In this document: positions 37,104 to 46,244 of the stretch, one piece after another
Position numbering within the stretch: the first letter of the stretch is position 1
Layout of the letters: each line of letters opens with the position of its first letter
Assembly (NCBI GenBank): GCA_018266775.1
Contig: JAFDZS010000008.1
Span: 1 to 64,000 of the forward strand
Direction: 5' to 3'
DNA from: Bacteroidota bacterium
GTDB lineage: Bacteria > Bacteroidota > Bacteroidia > Chitinophagales > Chitinophagaceae
DNA: 64,000 nt
Notes under the pieces: generated by a model
What the model was told of the DNA's origin: nothing
The model's input: the letters and a program-made list of their open reading frames with translations, nothing else
The model's database searches: none
Position numbers and translations under genes: made by a program

Positions 37104-37424
37104 CTATTTATAATCTTCTCTTACCGGGTTAAACACATCTATCAATTTACAATCGGTGATGGCCGTAGCGCCATGTTTTAAATTCGGCGCAACGGTAATG
37201 GCCATGCCTGCCTCCAGGATAAATTCCTCTTCTTCTATCGTAAAAAGCATCCTCCCTTCCTGTACATAACTTACCTGTTCGTGTATGTGCGAATGAAGGG
37301 GAACAGTGTGGCCCGCTTTTGCATCTAACCAGCCAATACTCAGTTGCGCTGCATGATAATATTTACCGGTATAGCCGGGAACAATCTCCCTTGAAATAAT
37401 CTTATCAATTGTAACAGGTTGCAT
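37104..37424 (-). CDS. Small single-domain cupin
   Basis: 106 residues. The cupin metal motif is LHSHIHEQVSYVQEGRMLFTIEEEEFILEAG, with His44, His46 or His48 and Glu49, and the second motif PNLKHGA. Single-domain cupins are metal-binding and serve as isomerases, dioxygenases or sensors; no substrate can be read here. It is divergent from the TonB receptor gene and shares with it a 100-bp intergenic region that contains a hexamer array, so it may respond to the same signal. Confidence 0.88.
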   Translation of the reverse strand: MQPVTIDKIISREIVPGYTGKYYHAAQLSIGWLDAKAGHTVPLHSHIHEQVSYVQEGRMLFTIEEEEFILEAGMAITVAPNLKHGATAITDCKLIDVFNPVREDYK

Positions 37425-37464
37425 ATGAAGTTATTTTAAAAGCACAAGATACTGATTTGCCGGG

Positions 37465-37520
37465 GTAACAATTTCGTAACATTGAGTTAACAAGGGATTA
37501 ACCTTTGTTAACTCTCTTTG
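37465..37520 (+). promoter_or_regulatory. Pho-box-like hexamer array and -7 element of the TonB receptor gene
   Basis: GTAACA (37465), GTAACA (37476), TTAACA (37487) and TTAACC (37498) lie at an exact 11-bp period. TTTG at 37517 starts 19 nt after the start of the last hexamer. This matches TT(A/C/T)A(C/T)A half-sites with 5-bp spacers known for PhoP of Bacillus. A fifth hexamer-like TTAACT is at 37508. Confidence 0.8.
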
Positions 37521-37539
37521 CCGCATGAAAATTACAGTT

Positions 37540-40329
37540 ATGAGAAGCTTTATCGCAGTCATTGCGTTTTTGAGTATTTCGCTCTCTTCACTCGCACAAA
37601 AAGGAAAAATTGAAGGTAAGATTACTGATACTAAAACCGGCCAGCCCATTGCAGGTGTATCTGTAGTGCTTAATGGCACTAAAACCGGTGCCTCAACAAA
37701 TGTTGATGGCTATTTTGTGATTACTGCAGATGCCGGAAAGCATACCATTACTTTATCCTCCACTTCTTATGAAGAAAAAAAGGTGGATGAAATTGATGTG
37801 GAAGCAGGCAAAGTAACCCACCTTGATATCAGCATGAATGTTAAGGCTAAAACCGGTGAAGCAGTGGTGGTAAGAAGCACCAGTGCAAGAAAAGAGTCGG
37901 TTGCTGCTTTAATTGGTTATCAAAAAAACACGCCTGTTGTAGCACAGGTGATCAGTGCTGAAGCCATCAGGAGAAGTCCTGATAAAAACACTGGTGAAGT
38001 ATTGAAACGTGTGCCCGGTGCTTCGGTACAAGATGGTAAATACCTGGTGGTGCGTGGCCTTGCTGACCGTTATAACCAGGCCATGCTGAATGGTGTTTTA
38101 TTAAGCAGTACTGAACCCGACCGTAAAACTTTCAGCTTTGACATTCTCCCTTCCACGCTTATTGACAACATCATCATCAATAAATCTTTTATACCTGAAT
38201 TGCCCGGTGAATGGGCCGGTGGTTTGATACAGGTTAATACCAAAGATGTACCGGCAAGAAACTTCTTTAACGTTGTGGTGGGTACCGGCTTTAATACCAA
38301 TACTGTTGGTAAAGATTTTTACGATTACAAAGGCGGTAAAACAGATTTCTTAGGTTATGATGATGGCACCAGGGGCTTACCCGCAGGCATACCCGGAAGA
38401 GCTGACTTTGCACTGTTAACACAGGCAGAAAAAACAGCCTGGGGTAAAACATTCGAAAACATCTGGAGTACCAGTAAAAAAAGTTCCACTTTTACACCAT
38501 CGCTGAATCAAACCATTGCTTTAAATGGCGGTTTCAATAAATCGTTAGGAGGCAATAATAAATTAGCCGCCATATTTGCTGTAAACTATAACAGGAGCAA
38601 TAAAAGGGTAACTTATCAAAACCAGATCAACACTTTTCAGAATAATATAGCCAGCAATAGTTTTGATTATGCCAACACCAAATACAGCCAGGATGTTTTA
38701 GCTGGTGCGCTTGCTAATGTAACCCTGCAATTAGGCAGCAATAATAAGATCGCATTCAAAAATATTCTGAACGTTAATACAACGAATTACACCACTATGA
38801 GAGAGGGCGCTGATAATGTAGCCGGCGACTACATTAAAGCTACCGAACTGGCTTTTAAAGCCAATACTTTTTTTAACACCCAGGTTACGGGGGATCATAA
38901 TATTACCAGGTATGGCGCTAAACTCCATTGGTTTGGCAGCTTCAATATCTTAGACCAGTATATTCCCGATCAACGCCGCTTAGAGTACATCAGGGAAAAC
39001 CCTTCCGATCCCAATTCAAATTACATCGCTTCTATCGGTGCATCTAATTCATCACAAAAAAGCGGCAGCCGTTATTTTGGTTTCTTAAACGATTACGTGT
39101 ACACTGCCGGTGGTGATGTGAGTAAAGATTTTGAAATGGGTAAATTAAAACAAACGGTAAAAGGTGGTTATTTCTTCCAGGTTAAAGACAGGTTGTTTGA
39201 TTCAAGGCCATTCTCTATTTATCTGCCAACAGATAATAAACCACTGTTAAGGCTGGCTCCTGATCAAATATTTGCGGCTGCAAACTTTGGTAATGGTACC
39301 GATAATAAGTTTGCCTTTAACGAACTGTCTGGCTCTAACTACCGTTATTTAGCCAACTCCATTCTTAATGCAGGTTTCCTGCAATTTGATAACCAGGTTA
39401 CTGATAAATTCAGGGTGGTTTGGGGTTTACGTGTTGAAGATTTTGACCAGTTGGTGGGCAGTGTTAAAAAGAGCGACCCCCGTTTTGTAAATTCTAAAGT
39501 AACTGATTATTTACCGGGTATCAACGCTACTTATAAAGTAAACAATAAAACCAATGTACGTGTATCAGGTTCACAAACGGTGATCCGCCCTGAATTCCGT
39601 GAGTTGAGTACGTTCACTTTCTACGACTTTGACCTGGGTGCCAGTGTTGAAGGTTTTACCGGACTGGAAAGAACCAAAGTATCCAACTTCGATATCAGGT
39701 ATGAGTTATACCCAAGAGGTGGTGAACTGTTTACCTTCGGCGTGTTCTATAAATATTTCAATAAACCCATAGAAGCTTATTTTAACCCCAGCTCAGGTGG
39801 TGCCAGTACGTACAACTTCTTAAATGCAAAAGAAGCCAACAGCTTTGGTGCAGAACTGGAGTTCAGGAAAAAATTAGATTTCAATACTGCTTTAAAAAAC
39901 TTTACGCTGCAGGGTAATGTTTCTTACATCTATAACAGGGTATCTAAAATTGGTAATGATGCAGAAAGGCCCATGCAGGGGCAAAGCCCTTACCTGCTGA
40001 ACTTTGGTGTACAATACGATGTTGAAAAATATGGCCTTAACACCACGTTATTGTTTAACCAGATCGGCCGCCGCATATCTTTTGTAGCCGGTGGCGATCA
40101 GCCAGCCATCTGGGAAAATCCCCGCCCGATACTTGACCTTCAGATTGCGAAGAAGGTTTTAAAAACCAAAGGTGAATTGAAACTGAATGTTTCAGACATC
40201 ATCAACAAAGAAGCAATCTATTACACAGACCTCAATGACAACAAAAAATACGACAGCAAAACTGATGCATTTGCCATTAAAAGAAAATATGGCACCGGCT
40301 TCAGCATTTCATTCGGATATAATTTTTAA
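37540..40329 (+). CDS. TonB-dependent receptor paired with a beta-helix lipoprotein (copy 1)
   Basis: 929 residues from ATG 37540; an earlier in-frame ATG at 37525 would be only 4 nt after the -7 element, hence effectively leaderless. Signal peptide 1-20 (MRSFIAVIAFLSISLSSLAQ), carboxypeptidase-regulatory-like domain (about 24-105: KIEGKITDTKTGQPIAGVSVVLNGTK), plug (about 130-260: VLKRVPGASVQDGKYLVVRGLADRYNQAMLNGVLL), beta-barrel to the terminal SFGYNF. It lacks SusC signatures. The next gene, 46 bp on, encodes a surface lipoprotein with a parallel beta-helix, and the same pairing recurs at 56.7-60.9 kb. A hexamer array precedes it, so I infer phosphate-controlled uptake of a phosphorus compound; the ligand is unknown. 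Confidence 0.92.
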   Translation: MRSFIAVIAFLSISLSSLAQKGKIEGKITDTKTGQPIAGVSVVLNGTKTGASTNVDGYFVITADAGKHTITLSSTSYEEKKVDEIDVEAGKVTHLDISMNVKAKTGEAVVVRSTSARKESVAALIGYQKNTPVVAQVISAEAIRRSPDKNTGEVLKRVPGASVQDGKYLVVRGLADRYNQAMLNGVLLSSTEPDRKTFSFDILPSTLIDNIIINKSFIPELPGEWAGGLIQVNTKDVPARNFFNVVVGTGFNTNTVGKDFYDYKGGKTDFLGYDDGTRGLPAGIPGRADFALLTQAEKTAWGKTFENIWSTSKKSSTFTPSLNQTIALNGGFNKSLGGNNKLAAIFAVNYNRSNKRVTYQNQINTFQNNIASNSFDYANTKYSQDVLAGALANVTLQLGSNNKIAFKNILNVNTTNYTTMREGADNVAGDYIKATELAFKANTFFNTQVTGDHNITRYGAKLHWFGSFNILDQYIPDQRRLEYIRENPSDPNSNYIASIGASNSSQKSGSRYFGFLNDYVYTAGGDVSKDFEMGKLKQTVKGGYFFQVKDRLFDSRPFSIYLPTDNKPLLRLAPDQIFAAANFGNGTDNKFAFNELSGSNYRYLANSILNAGFLQFDNQVTDKFRVVWGLRVEDFDQLVGSVKKSDPRFVNSKVTDYLPGINATYKVNNKTNVRVSGSQTVIRPEFRELSTFTFYDFDLGASVEGFTGLERTKVSNFDIRYELYPRGGELFTFGVFYKYFNKPIEAYFNPSSGGASTYNFLNAKEANSFGAELEFRKKLDFNTALKNFTLQGNVSYIYNRVSKIGNDAERPMQGQSPYLLNFGVQYDVEKYGLNTTLLFNQIGRRISFVAGGDQPAIWENPRPILDLQIAKKVLKTKGELKLNVSDIINKEAIYYTDLNDNKKYDSKTDAFAIKRKYGTGFSISFGYNF

Positions 40330-40375
40330 TTGCCTGTAACCATTACTAAAAAACGACTCAAAAAAAAATACAAAC

Positions 40376-41791
40376 ATGAAAAAGTTATTTCTCTACAGCA
40401 TTTTGATTGCAGCAACATCAATCAGCTGCCGCAAAATTGAAGTTGATGGTAGCACAACCGTTGTTACCAGTGGCGGTGGTAGTACCACAGAAAACACGAT
40501 CCTGGAAGGAAGGATCACTGCAAACCGTACCCTGCATGCACAATACACGTATAAACTGCGTGGCCTGGTATATGTAACCAATGGTGCTATACTTACTATT
40601 GAGCCCGGAACTAAAATTGTTGGTGAAAACGGAAAGAATGGTGGTTTGATCATCACCCGCAGCTGCCAGATCATTGCTGACGGTACTGCAGCCAATCCCA
40701 TTATTTTTACTTCTGAAGCGGCTAACCCTCAACGTGGTGACTGGGCTGGTTTGGTGCTGTTAGGCCAGGCGCCCACCAATGCTTCATTTAACGGTATACA
40801 GGGTGTTGGCGCTGTAGAAGGCGGTATCAACAACAGTGATAACCTTGGTTTATTTGGCACACCTGCCACCCAGGGCCAGAACCCAGCTGATAACAGCGGT
40901 ATTTTAAGGTATGTAAGAATTGAATATGCAGGTTATGCTTTCTTACCTGATAACGAAATCAACGGTTTAACTTTTGGTGGCGTGGGTAATAAAACCATTA
41001 TTGACAATGTGCAGGTTTCTTATGCCAATGATGATTCTTTTGAATGGTTTGGCGGCACAGTTAACTGCACGCACCTGGTCTCTTTCCGTACATTAGATGA
41101 TGACTTTGATACTGATAACGGTTTCAGCGGTAAAGTTCAGTTTGGTATTTCATTAAGGGATTCTGCCGTAGCTGATATTTCTAAAAGTGAAGCTTTTGAA
41201 AGTGATAACGATGCCAATGGCAGTGCATTATTGCCACAAACTTCTGCAGTGTTTTCCAACATGACAGTAATGGGGCCAAAAGCCACATTAAATAACACTG
41301 GTAACAGTTTGTTTGTTTGGGGTGCACAAATCAGAAGGAATTCAACCATCTCTATTTTCAATTCAATCATTATGGGTTATCCTAATGGTTTGTATATTGA
41401 TGCTACTAAAGGTGTACCTACTGATAATAACATTCCTGGTTCATTGAATGTACAAAATACCATCATTGCCGGTTGCCCTACGCCTGTTTTATACAGCATT
41501 TCAGGAAACAGCAATGTGCCTGCCACGCCTAATACCACTGCCACTATTACTGCATGGTATAACACACCGGCTTATGGCAACAGCATCCTGACTAATTGCA
41601 GCGATGCAGGCCTGGCCGCACCATTCAATTATGCCAATCCTGATTTCAACCCCAGCTCTGCTGGTTCAGCTGCTGCAACAGGAGCATCATTTACCAATAC
41701 AAAATTATCTACCGGTTTTACACAGGTAACTTATAAAGGTGCTTGTGCAGTTGGTGATACATGGTGGAAAGGCTGGACAAAATTTAATTAA
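40376..41791 (+). CDS. Surface lipoprotein with parallel beta-helix fold (copy 1)
   Basis: 471 residues. Lipobox TSISC gives Cys18. The pattern YVTNGAILTIEPGTKIVGENGKNGGLIITRSCQIIADGTAANPIIFTS and later WAGLVLLGQ, VRIEYAGY, NGLTFGGVGN, VQVSYANDDSFEWFGGTVNC is that of right-handed beta-helix proteins. It is paired with a TonB receptor in the place where SusD would normally be. The acidic loop FRTLDDDFDTDNGF suggests bound metal, perhaps Ca2+. It may be a ligand-binding cap or a surface enzyme such as a phosphohydrolase; no catalytic motif is identified. Confidence 0.75.
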   Translation: MKKLFLYSILIAATSISCRKIEVDGSTTVVTSGGGSTTENTILEGRITANRTLHAQYTYKLRGLVYVTNGAILTIEPGTKIVGENGKNGGLIITRSCQIIADGTAANPIIFTSEAANPQRGDWAGLVLLGQAPTNASFNGIQGVGAVEGGINNSDNLGLFGTPATQGQNPADNSGILRYVRIEYAGYAFLPDNEINGLTFGGVGNKTIIDNVQVSYANDDSFEWFGGTVNCTHLVSFRTLDDDFDTDNGFSGKVQFGISLRDSAVADISKSEAFESDNDANGSALLPQTSAVFSNMTVMGPKATLNNTGNSLFVWGAQIRRNSTISIFNSIIMGYPNGLYIDATKGVPTDNNIPGSLNVQNTIIAGCPTPVLYSISGNSNVPATPNTTATITAWYNTPAYGNSILTNCSDAGLAAPFNYANPDFNPSSAGSAAATGASFTNTKLSTGFTQVTYKGACAVGDTWWKGWTKFN

Positions 41792-41807
41792 TCTTTTTTC
41801 GCTTGAT

Positions 41808-41843
41808 AAAAAAGCATCTTCCTTTTGGCAGATGCTTTTTTTT
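41808..41843 (+). terminator. Terminator after the beta-helix lipoprotein gene
   Basis: A 12-bp stem (AAAAAAGCATCT / AGATGCTTTTTT) with a 10-nt loop and eight T in all. It lies inside a longer but unlikely TTG-initiated frame of the next gene, which supports the later start at 41875. Confidence 0.9.
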
Positions 41844-41874
41844 AATTTTGCATTTCAAGTGTTGTAATTGTTTT

Positions 41875-42420
41875 ATGAAACTGATCATTGCTTTTTTGTT
41901 ATCGATGTTCCTGCTGTACAGTTGTACACAACCGGATGCTGCTGCAACTGCTACCGTTGCTGTTGCAGTCAAAGCCAAAAACCCCATCGATCATCACTGG
42001 CTGGATTCTGTTATTAAAAATCATGCAGACAGTATTTATTCCAAACCATATAAACGTACCGATTTTGTAACCGCCACCTGGTATGTCAATAAAAAAGACA
42101 CTTCGGTATGCCAGGTAATGAGGGATTCTGCCGATACCGTCAGGCAGGTGATCATTGCCAAAAAAGGTGTACGTACATTTTTTGCCCAGTATTTTGATAA
42201 TGGCCAGTTACAGGCCAGCCTGCCGCTGGACGCTTTTGGCCAATACCACGGCCAGGCTGCTTATTATTATAAAGACGGCACGGTTGAAAACAGTGGCCAC
42301 TATCTGCATGGCCTGAAAAACGGGTTATGGCAAAATTTTGATGAAAAGGGGAAACTGATTTCTACAGATGCATATAACCAGGACGGACAGGCCATAAAAA
42401 CCACTAAAAACCCTGGTTAA
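41875..42420 (+). CDS. Small lipoprotein with MORN/YwqK-like repeats
   Basis: 181 residues from ATG 41875. The lipobox LLYSC gives Cys17. The C-terminal half has MORN-like repeats (YYYKDGTVENSGHYLHGLKNGLWQNFDEKGKLISTDAYNQDG), as in YwqK-type proteins. TAATTTTG at 41843-41850 is a perfect -7 element just upstream. Function unknown; it sits between two TonB receptor units. Confidence 0.75.
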   Translation: MKLIIAFLLSMFLLYSCTQPDAAATATVAVAVKAKNPIDHHWLDSVIKNHADSIYSKPYKRTDFVTATWYVNKKDTSVCQVMRDSADTVRQVIIAKKGVRTFFAQYFDNGQLQASLPLDAFGQYHGQAAYYYKDGTVENSGHYLHGLKNGLWQNFDEKGKLISTDAYNQDGQAIKTTKNPG

Positions 42421-42452
42421 TCTCATATTTTAAGGGCTCCCGAAAACTCCGT

Positions 42453-42508
42453 TTAACTACCGGTTAACCAAACTGCCACAAAGACTTAACATTAGAGTTG
42501 GCTCTTTG
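42453..42508 (+). promoter_or_regulatory. Pho-box-like hexamer array and -7 element of the Oar-like receptor gene
   Basis: TTAACT (42453), TTAACC (42464), a weak GCCACA (42475) and TTAACA (42486) are spaced by exactly 11 bp. TTTG at 42505 starts 19 nt after the start of the last hexamer, as at 37465-37520. The ATG follows 18 nt after the -7 element. Confidence 0.78.
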
Positions 42509-42525
42509 CAGCAAATTTTAACCGC

Positions 42526-45500
42526 ATGTTATCAAAAAAAGTTTTACTAACTGTCTTTGCCTCTTTATTTCTTTTGATAGGCAAATCACTGGCACAGGAA
42601 ACCAGCGCTACATTAAGCGGGCTGGTAACCGATGACAAGGGAACTCCCGTAGCCAACGCATCTATTACCGTTCTTCATGAACCCACAGGAACCAAAACTG
42701 TTGCACAAAGCAATAAAAAAGGGTTGTTTGTAATTCCCAACCTGAAAGCCGGTGGGCCGTATACCATCAAAATTTCATTTGTTGGTTTTACAGAACAAAC
42801 CATGGATAATGTAAATCTTATCCTGGGCAATAACCCGGATATTACCGTTTCTTTAAAACAAAACACCCAAAACCTTACCGAAGTGGTGGTAAGCAGCGGC
42901 CGCAGACAAACGGTTGGCGGCACCAGCATCAGCAGGATGCAGATGAATTCACTGCCTACACTCGGCAGAAGCCTGAGTGATTTTACCCGTTTAACGCCAC
43001 AATCCAACAACAACTCATTTGCGGGTACTAATTTCCGTTATAACAATCTTACTATTGATGGTGCTGTTAATAACGATGCCATTGGTTTCAGTAACTCATT
43101 TGGTGGCGTAAGCGGTGGTGGCCAGTCTGGCGCTGCCGGCGCCGGTACACGTACCAACCCGTACAGTATAGATGTAATACAGGAAGTACAGGTGCAGCTG
43201 GCACCTTATGATGTAAAGCTGGGTAATTTTACCGGTGGTTCAGTAAATGCTGTTACCAAAAGTGGTACCAATGCTGTACATGGTTCAGTATATGCTTATG
43301 GCCGCAGCCAGGCTTTGACCGGTAAGAGTGTGGATGGATTGAAATCGAAAATCGGCAGTGACTATTACGATTACCAGTTTGGTGGTACCATCAGCGGGCC
43401 TATTGTAAAAAACAAAGCTTTTTATATTGTTAACTACGAGCAGACCCGCCGCCAGGAACCAACATTCTACAATGCAGGCGACCCGGGTTCTGCCATCACC
43501 ATTGCAGATGCACAGGCGATACAAAACCAGTTAAAAACAAAATACAATTACGACCCCGGTACGTATGATAAGTATAAAATTTTCACCAACAGTGATAAGC
43601 TGTTTGCCCGTTTTGATTTTAACCTGAACTCAAAAAACACCTTAACGCTGAGGGCCATTTATACCAATGGCGAAGGCAATAACCTGGAACGTACTACAAC
43701 CAACTTCCAGTTTTCATCAACCGATTTTACACAGCACACCAAAAACACCAACCTGGTGGCAGAGTTAAAATCGAAGATATCCAATGAACTGAGCAACCAG
43801 GCCAATATCAGTTTCATTAATGTGCATGAATACCGGGATTTCCCCGGAACCTTGTCTCCGTTAATGGATATTGGTAGTGGTGCAGTATGGCTGGGTACAT
43901 GGAGGGAAGCTTCTATCTATAACATGAAGCAAAAAACTTTTGAGATCAGTGATAACGTTACCTATACCAAAGGCATCAATAAATTTACATTTGGTACGCA
44001 CAATGAATTTTATGATCTCACTTATGGTTTCATCAATTCATGGAATGGCCGTTGGGAATATTCCAACCTGAGCAATTTCATGGCTGATAAGCCAAGTCGC
44101 ATCAGGGGCGCATTTACTACAGATGCCAAATACCCTAACGACAGGAACGCCATCTTCAATAACCCACCCGATCCATTCAAAGTAAGTTTATTAAGTGCGT
44201 ATGCACAGGATGAAGTTACGGCCAGCAAAAACTTTAAAGTAACGCCGGGTTTGCGTGTTGATTATTCAGCATTGGGCAGCCAGCCTGCTACCGACCCTGC
44301 ACTGAATTCCGTAGTTACTTATGTTTCACCTAACCCAACGTATACGAATACACCGTTTTCCCAATTGAATAATAAATGGTTGGGTAAAGCGAACCTTTCA
44401 CCAAGGTTAGGATTTACGTGGGATGTTAAGAGTGATAAATCCATTATTGTACGCGGCGGTACCGGTGTGTTCATTGGCAGAATGCCGTTTGCATGGTTAG
44501 GTTACGCTTATACGCTTAACGGTACTACTTATGGTAATATCGATTACAGGCCCGGCAGCGGCACAGCTGTACCTTTAGCCATTAACCCGTTGTATTTGAA
44601 AGATACCGTTAGCAAATACGGCGGTCCTGCTGCAAGCAGTACAAGAGAAATTGATATCATCGACAATAACTTTAAATTGCCCCGCATCTGGCGTTCCAGC
44701 ATTGCCGGAGACTTTAAATTTGGCAGAGGCTATAAATTAACCCTGGAAGCATTATACACTAAAACATTGTATGATGTAAAATTCCAGCAGATCAATATTA
44801 AAGACAGTGTGCAGTATTACAGTGCCGGCCCAACCCAATCTCCGGTTTATGTTGGTGGTAAATTATATGGTAACTATTCTAACGTTTACTTCCTTACCAA
44901 CACAACACAGGGTTACCGTTATAACTTAACGGCGCAGATCAGTAAAACAACCAGCAATATTAAAGCCGGTTTGCATGTATTCAACCTGAACTGGAACCTG
45001 GCGTATACTTATGGTGTAAGTAAAGATATCAGCAATGGTATCCGTAACTCCTTCCAGTCTAACTATGAAGTGAACCCTGCTATCACACCAAGCAATGCTT
45101 CACTGGCTTATTCCAACTTCGATTTAAGGCACCGCATTGTGGGTACCATTGGTGGCAGCATGGCATGGAATACCATGAACACGACTTCATTAACCTTCTT
45201 CTATGCAGGCCAGTCTGGTAATCCCTATTCATTGGTGTATGCATCCGGCGGCGCACCGTTTGGCAACGCTGCTAACACCAACCTGCCTTATATTCCTAAA
45301 AATCAATCAGACGCAAGATTGGTGGACAAAGGATCATATACTGCGGCACAGCAATGGGCAGACCTGAATGCCTTTATTGAAGGCGATAAATATTTAAAAA
45401 CAAGAAGGGGCCAGTATGCTGAAAGAAATGCACTGCATACACCATGGAACCATGAGCTGGATCTGAAACTGATGCATGAATTCAGGCTGAGCAAAAACGA

Positions 45501-45828
45501 CAAGAGTAAAACCCTGCAGGTGAGCCTGGACATCTTTAATGTGCTGAACCTGATCAACAACGACTGGGGCCATATCACTTTCGTTACCAACGTTAACAAC
45601 TATACCGTTAACCTGCTCACATTTGCGGCGTACGATAAAGATGCAAACGGTAACCCTGTTGCACCGGCAAACCCCGGTGCGCCACAAGTGGCTATTGGTA
45701 AACCATCATCAGGGTATATTCCAACATTTACATTCAATAAACCAACCGGCGTAAACGGTCAGTACTATACAGTTGACCCGATCAACAGCCGCTGGCAGGG
45801 ACAGTTTGGTGTGAAGTATAATTTCTAA
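42526..45828 (+). CDS. Oar-like TonB-dependent outer-membrane receptor
   Basis: 1100 residues. Signal peptide 1-23 (ending KSLAQ), carboxypeptidase-regulatory-like domain (about 27-115: ATLSGLVTDDKGTPVANASITVLHE), plug (about 125-240, with FRYNNLTIDGAVNND and VQLAPYDVKLGNFTGGSVNAVTKSG) and a long barrel ending VKYNF. The 'TIDGA...NAVTKSG' form is typical of Oar-like receptors. It stands alone, with no SusD or beta-helix partner. A hexamer array precedes it and a candidate small RNA follows. It is presumed to import a phosphorus-containing ligand under the control of the array. Confidence 0.92.
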   Translation: MLSKKVLLTVFASLFLLIGKSLAQETSATLSGLVTDDKGTPVANASITVLHEPTGTKTVAQSNKKGLFVIPNLKAGGPYTIKISFVGFTEQTMDNVNLILGNNPDITVSLKQNTQNLTEVVVSSGRRQTVGGTSISRMQMNSLPTLGRSLSDFTRLTPQSNNNSFAGTNFRYNNLTIDGAVNNDAIGFSNSFGGVSGGGQSGAAGAGTRTNPYSIDVIQEVQVQLAPYDVKLGNFTGGSVNAVTKSGTNAVHGSVYAYGRSQALTGKSVDGLKSKIGSDYYDYQFGGTISGPIVKNKAFYIVNYEQTRRQEPTFYNAGDPGSAITIADAQAIQNQLKTKYNYDPGTYDKYKIFTNSDKLFARFDFNLNSKNTLTLRAIYTNGEGNNLERTTTNFQFSSTDFTQHTKNTNLVAELKSKISNELSNQANISFINVHEYRDFPGTLSPLMDIGSGAVWLGTWREASIYNMKQKTFEISDNVTYTKGINKFTFGTHNEFYDLTYGFINSWNGRWEYSNLSNFMADKPSRIRGAFTTDAKYPNDRNAIFNNPPDPFKVSLLSAYAQDEVTASKNFKVTPGLRVDYSALGSQPATDPALNSVVTYVSPNPTYTNTPFSQLNNKWLGKANLSPRLGFTWDVKSDKSIIVRGGTGVFIGRMPFAWLGYAYTLNGTTYGNIDYRPGSGTAVPLAINPLYLKDTVSKYGGPAASSTREIDIIDNNFKLPRIWRSSIAGDFKFGRGYKLTLEALYTKTLYDVKFQQINIKDSVQYYSAGPTQSPVYVGGKLYGNYSNVYFLTNTTQGYRYNLTAQISKTTSNIKAGLHVFNLNWNLAYTYGVSKDISNGIRNSFQSNYEVNPAITPSNASLAYSNFDLRHRIVGTIGGSMAWNTMNTTSLTFFYAGQSGNPYSLVYASGGAPFGNAANTNLPYIPKNQSDARLVDKGSYTAAQQWADLNAFIEGDKYLKTRRGQYAERNALHTPWNHELDLKLMHEFRLSKNDKSKTLQVSLDIFNVLNLINNDWGHITFVTNVNNYTVNLLTFAAYDKDANGNPVAPANPGAPQVAIGKPSSGYIPTFTFNKPTGVNGQYYTVDPINSRWQGQFGVKYNF

Positions 45829-45839
45829 ATAATAAAAAC

Positions 45840-45883
45840 TTAATGGTGCGGTAATTATTGCGTAACAACACTGTAAGACCTTG
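45840..45883 (+). promoter_or_regulatory. Hexamer array in front of a candidate small RNA
   Basis: TTAATG (45840), GTAATT (45851), GTAACA (45862) and GTAAGA (45873) are exactly 11 bp apart. CTTG at 45880, a possible weak -7 element, starts 18 nt after the third hexamer. No gene starts for 360 bp, but a terminator lies 70-100 bp on. Confidence 0.6.
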
Positions 45884-45889
45884 CACCTG

Positions 45890-45982
45890 CAAAAGCATAG
45901 CAGTTTAGTTTAATTTTCTTAAGCAATAAGCAAATATTCTCATGCTTGTAACCACCCTTTAGTCTTATAGGGTGGTTTTTTT
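45890..45982 (+). ncRNA. Candidate phosphate-regulated small RNA
   Basis: The segment between the hexamer-array promoter and the strong terminator at 45950-45982 has no open frame longer than six codons. It contains a possible hairpin (AAGCA ... TGCTT, about 45930-45957). A transcript of about 90 nt is predicted. The alternative is that this is just the 3' UTR of the upstream receptor gene, whose stop is at 45828. Confidence 0.4.
45950..45982 (+). terminator. Terminator downstream of the Oar-like receptor / small RNA
   Basis: A 9-bp stem AACCACCCT / AGGGTGGTT with a 10-nt loop, then a run of T. Confidence 0.9.
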
Positions 45983-46129
45983 ATTTAAGAAAAAAGACAC
46001 AAGGTTCAAGGCCCAGGTTAAAAAAACAAAGCCCGGGTTTAGCCGGAAAATGTAATTGGTTTTCAGCTAATTTCCCGGCAATTCGGTCTTGTCTCTTGAA
46101 ATCTGCCCCTTAAGTCTTCAAAAATCCAA

Positions 46130-46171
46130 TGTTACCAAATTGTTACTATGCACATTTAAAGCACATTTTTG
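46130..46171. promoter_or_regulatory. Promoter of the 46245 gene overlapped by two hexamers
   Basis: TTG (46140-46142), 21 nt, CATTTTTG (46164-46171) forms a plausible -33/-7 pair. On the minus strand two perfect GTAACA hexamers start at 46146 and 46135, 11 bp apart, across the -33 element. Their orientation opposes the gene, so they would repress, or be fortuitous. Confidence 0.35.
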
Positions 46172-46244
46172 CTAACATTGGGGAATCAACCAGAATTGAT
46201 TTTTATATTCACATCCTCTAAACACAACTAAAAAACTATAGTTT

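Noticed and set aside
41803..41874. N-terminal extension of the small MORN-like lipoprotein from a TTG
   Set aside because: It runs through a terminator hairpin and destroys the signal peptide/lipobox arrangement that begins at ATG 41875.
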